Part shown: positions 1-10,225 of the stretch, piece after piece
How the letters are laid out: each line of letters begins with the position of its first letter
How positions within the stretch are numbered: position 1 is the first letter of the stretch
Source of the DNA: Tillus elongatus
Taxonomy: Eukaryota > Arthropoda > Insecta > Coleoptera > Cleridae
Direction of reading: 5' to 3'
Length of the DNA stretch: 64,000 nt
NCBI GenBank assembly: GCA_964006375.1
Contig: OZ023265.1
Span: 6,985,160-7,049,159 of the forward strand
Program-made: the position numbers and the translations under genes
Notes under the pieces: generated by a model
Seen by the model: the letters and a program-made list of their open reading frames with translations, nothing else
Databases searched by the model: none
Told to the model about the DNA's origin: nothing

Positions 1-203
1 GGGATTGTCTAGAAGTGTTTTGTGAACTTTGACCTTTTCAAGTCTGGCCTTGTCACAGGATTTAGAGAACCAGGGCTTTTGAGTGGCTGAAGAGGTTTTT
101 GTGTACGTGGAATAAATAATTCCATGCCAGCTTGGATAATTTCGGTGACGTTTTGTGAGATATCAGAGGGGTCAGGATGAGAGAAACAGACAGACGCCCA
201 TGG
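1..203 (-). mobile_element. LineA non-LTR retrotransposon, copy 1 (fragment)
   Basis: Read on the minus strand, this encodes the linker between the endonuclease and reverse transcriptase of LineA, including the segment ELFIPRTQKTSSATQKPWF that recurs at about 5150-5210, 10230-10290 and 50200-50290. It runs off the left window edge, so its 3' part is unseen. It stops abruptly at about 203, where similarity to the other copies ends. LineA has an APE-type endonuclease and a reverse transcriptase without RNase H, which fits the CR1/Jockey side of non-LTR elements; the clade is my inference. Confidence 0.85.
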
Positions 204-649
204 AACTTACACATATACTAAGTTGAACCTCTGAGAAGTTACAGGCAGCCAACATGGGGTTTCTAATTAAAAAAAAATCAATATCTCAGTTATGCTTGAA
301 CTTAGAAGAACTAAATTTGGTACACGTTTTGAGTGTACCAAGATAAATAATCGACAGTTATAAGAAATCAATTGAAGCATTTTAAAGGGTTGATATGGAA
401 TTACTCACCTTTAAAATGTGACGGAATTTTTTAAACTATTGGCGGATATAAAAATTAATAGTTCATTTTATGGGGAATTTAATTATAAAACTCTTTTTAC
501 TCCCATTAATGTTCAAAAAAATTTGTCGTTTTCAACAAAATTCCGAATAACTAAATACACGTATTAGAGCTGTGTTACTTAAAATCATCGGTCAGACTTG
601 AGAATCAGACAAATAAGTCATTTTATTTTAATAATATTAGCTGAGTGTT
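204..649. other. AT-rich 5' flank of transposase 1
   Basis: No reading frame or RNA gene is visible. The stretch probably includes the 5' untranslated part and left terminal repeat of the transposon that starts coding at 650, but I could not find a matching inverted repeat downstream of 2691, so its left end is undefined. Confidence 0.4.
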
Positions 650-1522
650 GTGAAAATAGCCAGGAAGTTTTTATTTAGCGAACAAGTTGACATGCTATTA
701 GTGTTAGGTTTCTGCGAAGGAAACTACAGAAGAAATATTGAAGAATATCAGAGAAGATTTCATAATCTTGTAATCTCTCATAGAGAAACATTTGCCAATG
801 TTAAAAGACGGGCTCTAGAAACAGGCAAGTTTTTCAGTAACACTCGAGAACGTGCTACTGCAACCAGGGCACAAGACGAAGAACTTATTTTGAATACAAT
901 TGAAGATGACTCACATATTAGTACTAGAAATCTATCTCGAAAAACTGGTATATCGCAAACTTCTGTTCACCGAGTAATAAGACGTAATTTACTGCACCCA
1001 TATCATATCCAAAAAGTGCAAGAACGGTTACCGGAAGATTTGGCTAAACGAGTGAATCTCTGTCAATTTATTTTGCATCAAGAAATTAATTTTCAAAAGA
1101 AAATTCTTTTTACTGACGAAGCTTGTTTCACCCGCAGAGGTATTACAAATTTATATAACCATCATGAATATTCTGATGTAAACCCTCATTCAGTAACTCC
1201 TCGACATTTCCAACACGAGCTTAAAATACATGTTTGGATCGGTATTATTTATCGGTATTTAATTGGTCCAGTTATGTTACCAAATCGATTAAATGGCGAA
1301 ACTTATTTAGAATATTTGCAAAACGATCTCCCGGATCTACTCGACGTGGTGCCTCTACAACTTAGACTGGAACATTGGTTTATGCACGATGAAGCACCGC
1401 CTCATTTCAGTATTGCTGTTAGAGACTATTTAAACCACCAGTATCCATATAAATGGATTGGAAGAGGAAGTAATTGCCCACAAGTTTGGCCTCCACGATC
1501 GCTAGACCTTAACAAATGTGGT

Positions 1523-1532
1523 TTCTTTCTTT
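1523..1532. repeat. Left target-site duplication of the RTE insertion
   Basis: TTCTTTCTTT here is repeated exactly at 2506-2515, on the far side of the RTE copy. Removing the insert plus one repeat restores the transposase frame. Confidence 0.85.
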
Positions 1533-2505
1533 TCTTCTTCTTCAAGTGCCGTCTCCTCTTAGAAGGTTGGCTATCATCATGGCTATTCTCACTTTTGATG
1601 CTGCAGCTCTGAACAACTCAACGGAACTACAGTTGTACCATTTTCTCAGATTATTTAGCCAGGAAATGTGTCTTCTTCCTCTGCTTCTCTTTCTCTGTAT
1701 CTTTCCCTGCATAATATTCTGCAACAATACATATTTCTCTCCTTTCATCACGTGGCCCAGATATTGCAGCTTCCTTATTTTAATTGTGTTCAATATATAT
1801 TTTTCTTTTCTCATTCTTCCCAGTACCTGCTCATTTGTTACCATGTCTACCCAACTTATCCTCAAGATCCTTCTATATGACCACATCTCAAATGCCTCCA
1901 GTCGATCACTTATATCTTTCTTTAGCGTCCATGATTCCATCCCATATAGCAACACCGAGAAAACGTAGCATCTCAATATTCTGACTCTAAGTTGTAAGTT
2001 AAGATCTCTACTGCATAACACGCTTCTCATTCTGTTAAATGTGGTTCTGGCTTGTCAAATTCTTGATTTAATTTCTTCAGCGTACTCATTATTTTCACTG
2101 ACAGTTGTTCCCAGCTACCTGTACTTACTGACTTTCTCTACTAGTTCCTCGTTGATCCATAGGTTTTCCTGTTGCTGAACTGATTTTGTAATGGTCATAA
2201 ATTTGGTCTTTTTGATACTTAAGGTAAGTTCGCTCTCCTCGCTACTCGTCACTACTTGATCTACTAAGCTCTGTAAATCTTCTATTGTTTCGGCAATGAG
2301 TATGGTGTCGTCTGCATACCGGATATTGTTAATGGATATTTCATTGACCTTTACTCCTATTGTTGTTTCTTCCAGCGCTCTCTGAATGATTTCTTCCGAG
2401 TAAAGATTAAATAATAGCGGCGATAGTACACATCCTTGCCTTACACCACCTTGTATTTTTACTTCTTCTGAGAGTTTATTGCCCACCAAATATTAGCCGT
2501 CTGGC
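1533..2505 (-). mobile_element. RTE-like non-LTR retrotransposon, 5'-truncated
   Basis: The minus strand encodes the C-terminal half of a reverse transcriptase. GGVRQGCVLSPLLFNLYSEE and IRYADDTILIAE (the YADD catalytic motif) are followed by the thumb and a C-terminal region ending in LLRGDGT. One frame runs from 2489 to 1542 but has two stops near 2030-2115: a TAG where KYRYLG is expected and a TGA in SRI.QARTTFNRM. A 1-base deletion lies near 2490. The 3' end carries a GAA-rich tail next to the target duplication, typical of RTE elements. The copy is about 0.97 kb; a full RTE is roughly 3 kb. It is the youngest event at this locus because it interrupts the transposase. Clade assignment (RTE rather than a neighbour) is inference from the C-terminal style. 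Confidence 0.85.
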
Positions 2506-2515
2506 TTCTTTCTTT
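2506..2515. repeat. Right target-site duplication of the RTE insertion
   Basis: Exact copy of the decamer at 1523-1532. Transposase coding sequence resumes immediately inside it. Confidence 0.85.
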
Positions 2516-2691
2516 GGAGACTGTTAAAAGAATTTGTTTATTCCTCGCCAATAGCGTCTCGAGCCGTAATATGGAATCGCATTACACATAAATGCACACT
2601 CACTAGCAACACGCAACAGTTTTTGGATAGAGTAGACATCAATTTTCTACGAAGAATAAATTTATTTAATATCCACAAAGATGCACATTAA

Positions 2692-3540
2692 ATTCTTATT
2701 TTTAGAAAATGTGCATTGGATGTTCATAACTGAATAACATATTGCATCATGACTTCCCATCCCTGTTCTAAACCTATACTGGTTAGAAGTTACAAAAAGA
2801 TAATCAACGCGATGGCTCTAATACCGCAGCTGCAGCAAATATATCCGTTTCCGCCGAAACATGAAGTAATTTCTATAGGTGTCTTCATCATGAAAAGCAA
2901 AACGAAATGCGATACGTATCCATGCTTTACCTTAGTTTCTACAAACAATAATTTCACAAGCAGATCTACTCGTAAATTCTATCACAAAAACAACATTGTC
3001 TCACGCACTTGAGAACGAGAAACACGTTTCAAATTAAAAATGTAACCGCTGACTGCGAATATATGGATAGCTATAAAGACGTATTGTGTTTTCCTCTTTT
3101 CATGTTTGCTAAACAATCAGCTGTCGCGCCGCAACGTCATCTCGTGCTCTAGAAGTCGCTTCCACCCCTACACCTTGCTTTCCCATCCTATATGACAAGA
3201 ATGAATAAATAAAACTTATCGAGAAGGATAAACTAGGGGATTTCCAAGAGAAAGGGAGGTTTTGATTGGATTGCCTACATCTTGTATCCGCCGACGGGAA
3301 TATTGGGCAATGCTATCGCAAAATTAAGTGCCTACAAAAGAACCAGTGTCGTCTAAAAATAGTGCTGCAAATTTACTCATAACTTTCACATAGCTGTGAT
3401 AATTTATTCTCGTCAGAAAGACATTCATTTTGGAAAGAATTTAGTGCCCAAGACTTGACCGCAAAGAAAATACATCGTTTTTTAGTTATTTCAATTGTTT
3501 TTGTGATACGGCGTTTTTACCAGTATATAACGGAGTCCTA
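2692..3540. other. Intergenic stretch, nothing recognised
   Basis: An 87-codon open frame at 2749-3012 has no recognisable motif. The segment 3120-3190 is locally less AT-rich. I find no repeat shared with the rest of the window and no RNA gene. Confidence 0.4.
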
Positions 3541-3576
3541 TGAAAATGACGCATCATTCGTATTCATTAACTTTTG

Positions 3577-3895
3577 AAACGTTATATTACTCGACTCTTA
3601 TTGAAAAATATCAATTTTCATCAAATCGCCACTTATCTATCCCCTGCTCCCTGAAGCGATCTTATTTAAAAACAATTCGAAGCGTTCCTTTGTCGGGTGC
3701 TAACTGGATACCAAATTGGAAGACGATGGCTCAATTCGTTCGAAAGTTATTGGGCGTATTAACAGAGAGACCTACATGCCGACAGACCGACCGATAGATA
3801 AAAAAATTTCGTTTTGGAATTCAGTTTTCTATATGTCTTAAGACTTTTTACGCCGTTTTAGCAAAAAGAAATTCGAAATTTTTGTAAACAATGTT
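3577..3895 (+). repeat. Interspersed repeat with CAGACCGAC-rich motif, copy 1
   Basis: Direct counterpart of 5800-6115. The shared blocks include AACGTTATAWTACTCGA, AAAACAATYCGAA, and a short imperfect tetranucleotide run (agacagaccgaccgat), then TTTTCTATATGT and a 3' AAATTTTTGT block. No reading frame is conserved. The two copies bracket LineA copy 2. They could be a SINE-like or DNA-element family; its ends are not defined. Confidence 0.65.
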
Positions 3896-4348
3896 CCACC
3901 CGCACACACTCAACCCCTAATTTAATTCGGGGGGTGTGATCCCTTAGCCTGGTCGTGCGCTGGTCGTTATCTTGATTGATCGACGCGTGATTTAGCTACC
4001 GGACTCCTAGAGGCTGGCTCCTCGTGACACCCCTGGCGTGACTGTCAGCAATGGGAATAACGCCCAGGGCTGATGGTCTACTAAAGTCTCGTTCCCTCTC
4101 TTCGCAGGTGGTAGTGGAATTTTCCACCCCCGAGGAGGTACCACCCCATGCATCAAGTGGCCGGTAAAGTCCCAACGGACGTTTCCGGTTCTGGTGTATG
4201 AGTCAGTTTCCCTTATAAGCAATAATGATGATGGCTCCTCCTTGTGCAAAACATTCTGGAGGTAAAATACCACTCCATTCGGATCTCCGGGAGAGTGGTG
4301 TACAGGGGGCACCAACATAAAAATTCAACATATCCTTCTCGAATATAT

Positions 4349-5245
4349 GTGGCCTAAATTCTAATCTCAACTCCGTCCACCATTTCCTCCAGGCTAATAG
4401 GCCCCAACTCCTCTTCCTCACTGAAACCCAAATCAGTGCAAAAACAGCCACTAATCCCCTTAATTTCCCGGGGTATGAGCTCCTTACTTCATTTAGATTG
4501 CATGGAGGCGTGTGCGCATACGTCCGTAGCAATCTATCCTGCACCAGACTCCCCAGTTTAGAAGCTGGAAGAAAAGACATACTGTTGATCAAACTCTCTC
4601 TCAGGGCTGCAACTAAATTAATCTGTTGCATTTACCGGTCACCTTCTGACAACAACTTTGTCCAGCTTTTTAACTATCTTTCTGAAAAAAACCGACCATC
4701 TGATTTCTGAATATCCTTCCTCCGAGGACTCTATTCTTGGTGACTTCAACGTCCATATTAAGAAATGGCTAGGATCTTCAAAAACCGATCCACAAGAGAG
4801 CAGCGGAGGCCTTTCCAGTCAGAAACTCTTGAGCAACCTACTTACTTTCCTCGCATCCCAACACACAGCTCAAATCCCTTGGATCTCCTTCTGACTACAA
4901 ATCCTGAATGCTATAAAATATCAGTCACCGCCCCCATCGGTCGCTCAGACCATGGAATGATCACCGCTTCCTGCGCAATGCAACCCGAGGTCCCACAGAC
5001 ATCACACACGTATCGTTTGGCACTACAACTCCGCGAACTGGGACGAGATTACTTTTCCTTATTTCCATGGGCGTCTGTCTGTTTCTCTCCTGACCCCTCA
5101 GATATCTCACAAAACGTCACAGAAATTATCCAAGCTGGTATGGAATTATTTATTCCACGTACACAGAAAACCTCTTCAGCGACTCAAAAGCCCTGGTTCT
5201 CTAAATCTTGTGACAAGGCCAGACTTGAAAAGATCAAAGCTCACA
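4349..5245 (+). pseudogene. LineA APE-type endonuclease remnant
   Basis: This would nick target DNA to prime reverse transcription. Motifs in order are LLFLTETQIS (active-site Glu region), GGVCAYVRSNLSC, LGDFNVH (the conserved GDFN block) and GRSDHGMITAS (the catalytic SDH block). The frame shifts twice, once near 4690 and back near 4790-4800, so no continuous protein is made. The C-terminal linker SQNVTEIIQAGMELFIPRT precedes the deletion junction at about 5245. The motif set identifies an APE endonuclease of the CR1/Jockey/I group; which clade is uncertain. Confidence 0.82.
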
Positions 5246-5689
5246 AAATACTGCTCCCACATCTGGGGTGCTGCTGCTGCTTCTACACTAGCTATCCTGG
5301 ACTCCATTCAGAAGAGATCTATGCGTCTCATAGGTGACCCTACGCTCACCCAAAGGCTGCCATCCCTTGCCCACCGACGTGCCGTTGGTGACCTCTGTCT
5401 CTTTTATAGATATCTGCACAGGCAGTGCTCAGAGGAGCTTTCTTCCATAGTTCCTCCACCTATTGCCGCCAACAAATCTACCAGGGGAACAGTGCGAATG
5501 CACCCTTTTATTGTACAGGTCACCAGACATAGAATATCTTGTTATGCCCGCTCTTTTGTCCCGAGGACTTCCAAGTTGTGGAATACCTTGCGGGCACATG
5601 TTTTTCCTTCTCCTCCGAACCTCCAAACCTTCAAGTCCAGAATTAACAAGTTGCCTCTTTCTTCCTTGTCGACACCCACGGTACGATAG
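5246..5689 (+). pseudogene. LineA ORF2 C-terminal domain, joined out of frame by a deletion
   Basis: Begins at YCSHIWGAAAASTLAILD and runs through HRRAVGDLCLFYRYLHRQC to FKSRINKLPLSSLSTPTVR and a stop. The same block ends LineA copy 3 at about 12213. The deletion removed all polymerase motifs and joined the endonuclease linker and this domain in different frames. The domain's function in CR1-like elements is not established. Confidence 0.8.
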
Positions 5690-5799
5690 TATTTAGGCTG
5701 TAAGCCTTCGTGGTGTGTTGTTTAAATAAGAAAATAAAAAATTGTAGAACAGAATAGCAGATGTTTGATGAAATTAAAAGTTTTCAAATAAACCCTAAA

Positions 5800-6115
5800 A
5801 CGTTATAATACTCGAGTTTTAACGTAAAAATATAAATTGTCACTAAATCAGCCCCCATTCATCTCCTACCCCCTAAAGAGATTTTACCCAAAAACAATCC
5901 GAACCGTTCGTATGTCGAGTGCTAATGGTATACCAAATTTGAAGACGACATCTCAATTCGTTCTAAAGTTATCGTGGCTACAAACAGACAGACATACAGA
6001 CAGACCGACTGATCGACAGACCAAAAAAATTTTCGTTATCATCATGTTTTCTATATGTTTTGACACTTTTTACGACGTTTAAGCGAAAGAAAAAAATTGA
6101 AATTTTTGTCGCCGA
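5800..6115 (+). repeat. Interspersed repeat with CAGACCGAC-rich motif, copy 2
   Basis: Second copy of the repeat at 3577-3895. Its tetranucleotide-like core (cagacagacatacagacag and following) is longer here. The right edge gives way to unrelated sequence at about 6120. Confidence 0.65.
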
Positions 6116-6185
6116 TGCGATACTTCCACACATTGTGACGATGTGGAAGTAATAGTTGAATAAAACCCTTCTTATAAAAAAAAAT

Positions 6186-6799
6186 CTCGGGACGCAGCAA
6201 GTGCGTTATGGTAGTGAATTTTCATAGAAATGATCTGGCACAAAATATTTTATTATAACTTTTTTTTCTTGTAACATAGAAATCTAAATTTTGGTGTATA
6301 GTTTACTTTTTATATCGTAAACCTACCTACCAAATTTGGTTATCATAGATTTTTTATTTTTTAAGATAAATTTTTTTTTTTAATGAAAACTGAAAATTTT
6401 CCCGGAAAACCTCGTTCTATTTTTCTGATTAACGAACTTGTTAAAGCCATTTGCAAAAGGAAGGTACGTGGCAAATTTTATCAAAATCGGCCCATTATTC
6501 TTTGAGATAAAAATTTTTTTTGAATGAAAACTCAAAATTTTCCCGGAAAAGCTCGTCCTATTTTCCTGACTAACAAACTTGTCAAAGTCATTTATAAAAG
6601 GAAGGTACATGACAAATTTTATTAAAATCGGCTTATTACTTTTTGAGATAAGAATTTTTTTCGAATGAAAACTCAAAATTTTCCCGGAAAACCTCGTCCG
6701 ATTTTCCTGACTAACGAACTTATCCAAGCCATTTACAAAAGAAAGGTACATGCCAAATTTTATCAAAATCGGCCCATTATTTTTTGAGTTATCGGTGTG

Positions 6800-6881
<82 letters not shown>

Positions 6882-7014
6882 ATATAAAAATTGAAACTGA
6901 CCCCGGATATGGGTTCTAGGGGTCCTAGTTCGCGCTCATTTGCAAAAATTTTTTGAAAATTCAAAAGTCGGGATCTCCCCATTAGTGAATTTTTTCTACG
7001 AAAATTCACTAAAA
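6186..7014 (-). mobile_element. AT-bearing HINE/DINE-1-like element H1
   Basis: Complete short-subfamily copy. The 3' stem-loop block (GACGCAGCAAGTGCGTTATGG) is at the left edge. Three tandem units of about 130 bp follow (6375-6790, each holding TTTTCCCGGAAAA and a CTGAYTAACRAACTTRTC core). Then come the (AT)n array, the TGACCCCGGATATG block and the terminal hairpin TTAGTGAATTTT/AAAATTCACTAA at 6990-7012. No convincing target duplication flanks it. It encodes nothing; the open frames through the array are repeat artefacts. Confidence 0.7.
6804..6878. repeat. (AT)n microsatellite inside H1
   Basis: Uninterrupted dinucleotide run of about 75 bp between GTGTGATAC and AAACATATAAAAATTG. Confidence 0.97.
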
Positions 7015-7236
7015 TAATAACATTGCTTTAATAAAGGATTTCTTAAAAGTAAGTTTGCTGTCTTGTCGTTCGAACCATGATTCTAACTGTCTCGCTCTCT
7101 CTCTTTCCAGCATTTTTTTCTTTTCCTTAGAAAAACAAACAAATTCATTTGCACTATTTTATTGTATGTATATATACCCTAGTTTCTCTAAAGTTCTCAG
7201 TTTTGTCAAATACAGAATGAAAGTAAGATTTTAACA

Positions 7237-7600
7237 AAGTTGGGGACGCAGCAAGTGCATTATGGTAGTGAATTTTCATCAGAATTGTACACTATCAGTA
7301 AGGTATATTATTAAAACTAATTCTTTAAATTTAAATGAACTTTGGGGATCGGTTTTGGAGGTACTAGTAAGCAATTGATTGAAGAAATTTCTATTTTCTA
7401 GGGAGATAGAAAATTAAAATTTGGTACATATATGTAAGTACCGCAAGTCTCTTTAATAAAGTTGTGCTACAATGTTTATTAAAGTTCCAAAAGTTTTCCA
7501 GAAAAAAATATTTACAAGAGAAATGTACCTGCCAAATTGCAAATATAGCAGGTATTTTTCCTTATTAATTGCTTGGATGGTTTTGTTTTAATCAACCCAA
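7237..7600 (+). repeat. Module D repeat (shared terminus, different interior), copy 1
   Basis: Starts with GGGGACGCAGCAAGTGCATT, the family terminus, but continues with a different interior (AATTGTACACTATYAGTAAG, then GGTCTTAGRTATAATATG in related copies). Relatives are at 25105-25425, 48290-48770, 52857-53400 and, inverted, 57700-58015. Confidence 0.7.
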
Positions 7601-7639
7601 GAAGTCCAACTACACACCTAAAACAAAGTCATTCTCAAT

Positions 7640-8109
7640 GAAAAAGTTTCTATAAGTCAGTTTAATGCGGTTGAAGTTACGCCCATATTGTCTTTTTCAG
7701 AAATATAGATCGTAGCACTAAATTTAATCATTTTTATTTTTATTACTTCCAACTGTATGCACTTAAATATTAGTAAAATACGTAATTTGTTAAGAGGTTG
7801 TAATGAAACGTGGAACTCCACTGCACGACAGCATATTATTGAGGCATTGGACTCACCACTTGACACCATGCGCGTGACAGGTCTAAAAATAGGTAGTCTG
7901 AATATCATATCTCTCGTTATTTGTATCATAAATTTCACACACCTACTAATATCATTATCCACCGGCAGCGAAAGATTTTTCAAATCACTTCTGTCGTTGA
8001 GATCGAGCTTAAGGTGGAGGGTAGGTTAGTTTAGATGCGCAAAAAGGGTCACCATTGGCCTAATTGCCAGTAAGCACCTTACCTTTACCTAATGTCATGA
8101 TTACTAATG
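7640..8109. other. No recognisable gene
   Basis: Overlapping open frames on both strands (about 90 and 108 codons) carry no known motif and are most likely chance or decayed element sequence. Confidence 0.35.
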
Positions 8110-8502
8110 GGTTTTATGCCCATTATGAAAACCTAAAATTGTTAATTGCTGAAACATGCCCAAAACTGTGATTACAAGAAACAAACTTCAGTGTCAGTTA
8201 TGCAATAGCCATTTGACCGTACAACACATCATAATAGACTGTTCTAGTTTCACAAAAGAAAGACGTATATACAACGTTCAATTTATTATAGATGCTGCAC
8301 TAGGAAACAACATGAACAATGTCATGAAAACTAAAGGATTTTTAACAACTATAAAAATTATAGACAAAATATAAAGACAAATACGTGTAATGTATGTAAG
8401 TTTAATTGTAATACTTAATTTTGTAAAAATATTGTACCATCGATTACCGCTAATAACCCTAGAGGTTGATGCGGCTTTTATCTAAATATTAAAAAAAAAC
8501 TA
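8110..8502 (+). mobile_element. LineD: 3' end of a Jockey-type LINE
   Basis: A frame at about 8156-8374 carries the zinc-knuckle-like motif CQLCNSHLTVQHIIIDC (C-x2-C-x8-H-x4-C) that closes ORF2 in many Jockey/I-type LINEs. After the stop an untranslated region ends in GATGCGGCTTTTATC and an A-tract at 8491-8499, the expected poly(A)-like LINE tail. The 5' boundary is vague because the N-terminal part is decayed. Confidence 0.65.
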
Positions 8503-9157
8503 ATATAGATGAAAGGCCATAGAAACAGTGATGAGGCTACATCACTTTAAGACCGTCATGAATAATCTAAACACCCTGTAGGATTCTATATAACACACAT
8601 TAAATTGCGGCGCAGTTAATAAACGGTTGAGCTACACAATCACAAATTGACGACCTTGCACAACAATCGAATCACACTCAATCCGATATCGAGTTGTGTC
8701 GAAATGGATCTGAAATTTTAACAATTCACAGCTACTCTACACCGACGAATTTAATTATTTCTGCTGATTAACGCCATTATACAATGCACTTAACTTCGAG
8801 GGTTCTGTAGAAACGTCTGTATTTAATTGATAAAGTTTTACTTACCTTGATTTGGTTTGTTTGTTTTGCCAGACGCGATTCCTGAAGATCCTAACCACTG
8901 CGCCAATGAAGTTTAATCAGCCGAATGATGCATTTATTATTTAAGATATTGTTTGTTGATGTTGGATATTACACATTTTGCGTGAGAAAATTTAGTGGTG
9001 CTTAAAACAGGTCTCTTGTTTAGGTACCGAATAATAATAACTTATACTTATACAGGTTGAAAATAATATAAATATGATATTCTCAAAAGCTATTTGAGAT
9101 ACAGAATAGAGATTTTTTGAAATGACAAAATAAACTAACAATAAGAATTTTATGTTG
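8503..9157. other. No gene or repeat recognised
   Basis: AT-rich, without long open frames and without counterparts elsewhere in the window. Confidence 0.4.
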
Positions 9158-9465
9158 CAGCCTCGATGGTACAGTGCTTCTGTATCCAAAGCTGGAACCC
9201 CAGAAGCGTTAAATTAATTTTCAGTACATACGGTAAATTAACATCAATCGAGGTTGTGACATTCTGTTTGTGCAAATTGAATGTCTGCACGTTCCGCCTG
9301 CGTGAAGCCGTCGGTTCCGTGTATCATGCGATGTTAGATAAGTTGAAATACTTACCCTCCTTACAGAATGGAGAGGGTTTGGCAAAATTTCCAGGAGAGT
9401 AAGGTGAAACTGCTCCCTGGGGTCGGTGATTGGCCATAGTCTCGGAAACAGACCTCTGTAAAAAA
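9158..9465 (+). mobile_element. tRNA-derived SINE, copy 1 (old)
   Basis: The body ATTAACATCAAYCGAGGTT, the ATGTCTGCACGTTCCGCC block and GTGAAACTGCTCCCTGG match 48955-49225, and the first part matches 59940-60000. The head (9158-9235) is a diverged version of the tRNA-like head at 59841. It ends in a short A-rich tail at about 9459. Confidence 0.7.
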
Positions 9466-9623
9466 ACTTAATGGTGTACAAGACAACTACAAATAATCTG
9501 CACATTTAGTCCTATGAGTAAATCTGTTAAAATAAATATGATGTAAAGAAATCGCACTCGGTGGTGTTATATCCTGTAAGCATGTGCTTTCTATGAACTT
9601 CCTTCAATTCATATACCTGTCGT
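9466..9623. other. Spacer, possibly 3' untranslated region of LineE
   Basis: Between the SINE tail and the LineE stop codon. On the minus strand it would be the LineE 3' untranslated region. Confidence 0.35.
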
Positions 9624-9920
9624 TCATCTTCGTTTTAACCATTTACGTTGATTTCCAAGCAGGAATCTTACGTCTTCATTAGAATATGCTGCGAGTTCTT
9701 GTCGATGTTTGTGAGCTTCCTGTGAGTTTTCTTCCATTACGAATGGTATGTTCAAACCGGTATGTAAAGTTTTGTTACTGACATACCAAGATGCGTTTAT
9801 CATGATGCGAAGAGCTTTGAACTGGATTCGCTGAATAACATTTATGTTTGATAGTTTTCAGGATCCACACATCTCAAGGCCATAGGTCCACATTAATTTG
9901 GACAAAAAATCATCGTAGTT
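9624..9920 (-). pseudogene. LineE: ORF2 C-terminus of a Jockey-clade LINE
   Basis: The minus strand reads KLMWTYGLEMCG, a stop, then IQRIQFKALRIMINASWYVS and NIPFVMEE, ending KRR-stop at 9624-9626. This resembles the well-conserved Jockey segment in which a Trp-Thr-Tyr-Gly motif is followed by an alpha-helical block and an APWYV motif. One in-frame TGA and 5' truncation mark it as dead. Clade assignment rests on remembered family style, not on an alignment. Confidence 0.75.
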
Positions 9921-9996
9921 TACAACTTAGGAGAGTTAAAGGCATACACAGTCTCTTACTCTTCATAGCAAACGTAGACATTTAGGACATCAGTCA

Positions 9997-10010
9997 CCCC
10001 CCCCCCCCCC
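9997..10010. repeat. Poly-C run
   Basis: Fourteen C residues where LineA copy 2 has CCGCCCCCATCGG. Likely slippage expansion of an already C-rich site next to the truncation point. Confidence 0.95.
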
Positions 10011-10225
10011 TTAGTCGTGCAGAACACGGAATGCTCATTGCTTCCTGCGCAATGTAACCCGAGGTCACACAATCATCACACCCACGTATCGTTTGACACT
10101 ACAACTCCGCGAACTGGGACGAAATGCGGGATTACTTTTCCTCATTTCTATAGGCGTTTGACTGCTCTTCGCATCCTGACCCCTCTGATATCTCACAAAA
10201 CGTCATCGAAATTATCCAAGCTGGT

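Larger units (their letters stand above)
650..2691 (+). pseudogene. Tc1/mariner-superfamily transposase (DUF4817-type), split by an RTE insertion
   Basis: This is a cut-and-paste transposase remnant. The N-terminus (FSEQVDMLLVLGFCEGN) resembles the DUF4817 helix-turn-helix found in many insect transposases. A second HTH follows (ISTRNLSRKTGISQTSVHRV), then the catalytic domain: ILFTDEACFTRRGI holds the first Asp, FMHDEAPPHFS the second, and WPPRSLDLN the third. The frame stops making sense after KCGFFL at about 1530 and resumes at about 2510 with WRLLKEFVYSSP, continuing to LRRINLFNIHKDAH and a TAA at 2689-2691. The gap is an RTE LINE flanked by a 10-bp direct repeat. The natural start codon appears to be GTG at 650, probably a mutated ATG. 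HDEA replaces the usual HDGA. Coding length without the insertion is about 350 codons, near normal for the family. Frame and motifs are seen; the family name is from memory. Confidence 0.88.
3901..5745 (+). mobile_element. LineA copy 2: 5' region plus internally deleted body
   Basis: The only LineA copy here with a 5' leader. About 450 bp of GC-richer leader (3901-4345) precede the endonuclease. The reverse transcriptase is missing: the sequence jumps from the KARLEKIKAHK linker at about 5240 straight to CSHIWGAAAASTLAILD, which lies downstream of the polymerase in copy 3. The 3' end runs through PTVR-stop and a short untranslated tail (about 5690-5745) ending A-rich. The left limit is approximate. 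Confidence 0.8.

Noticed and set aside
1542..1968. Plus-strand frames over the RTE copy
   Set aside because: They are antisense to a clear reverse transcriptase reading and contain only low-complexity hydrophobic residues.
7640..8030. Two opposing 90 to 108-codon frames as a host gene
   Set aside because: No motifs, no splice structure that I can support, and the plus-strand frame ends in simple sequence next to a decayed LINE tail.
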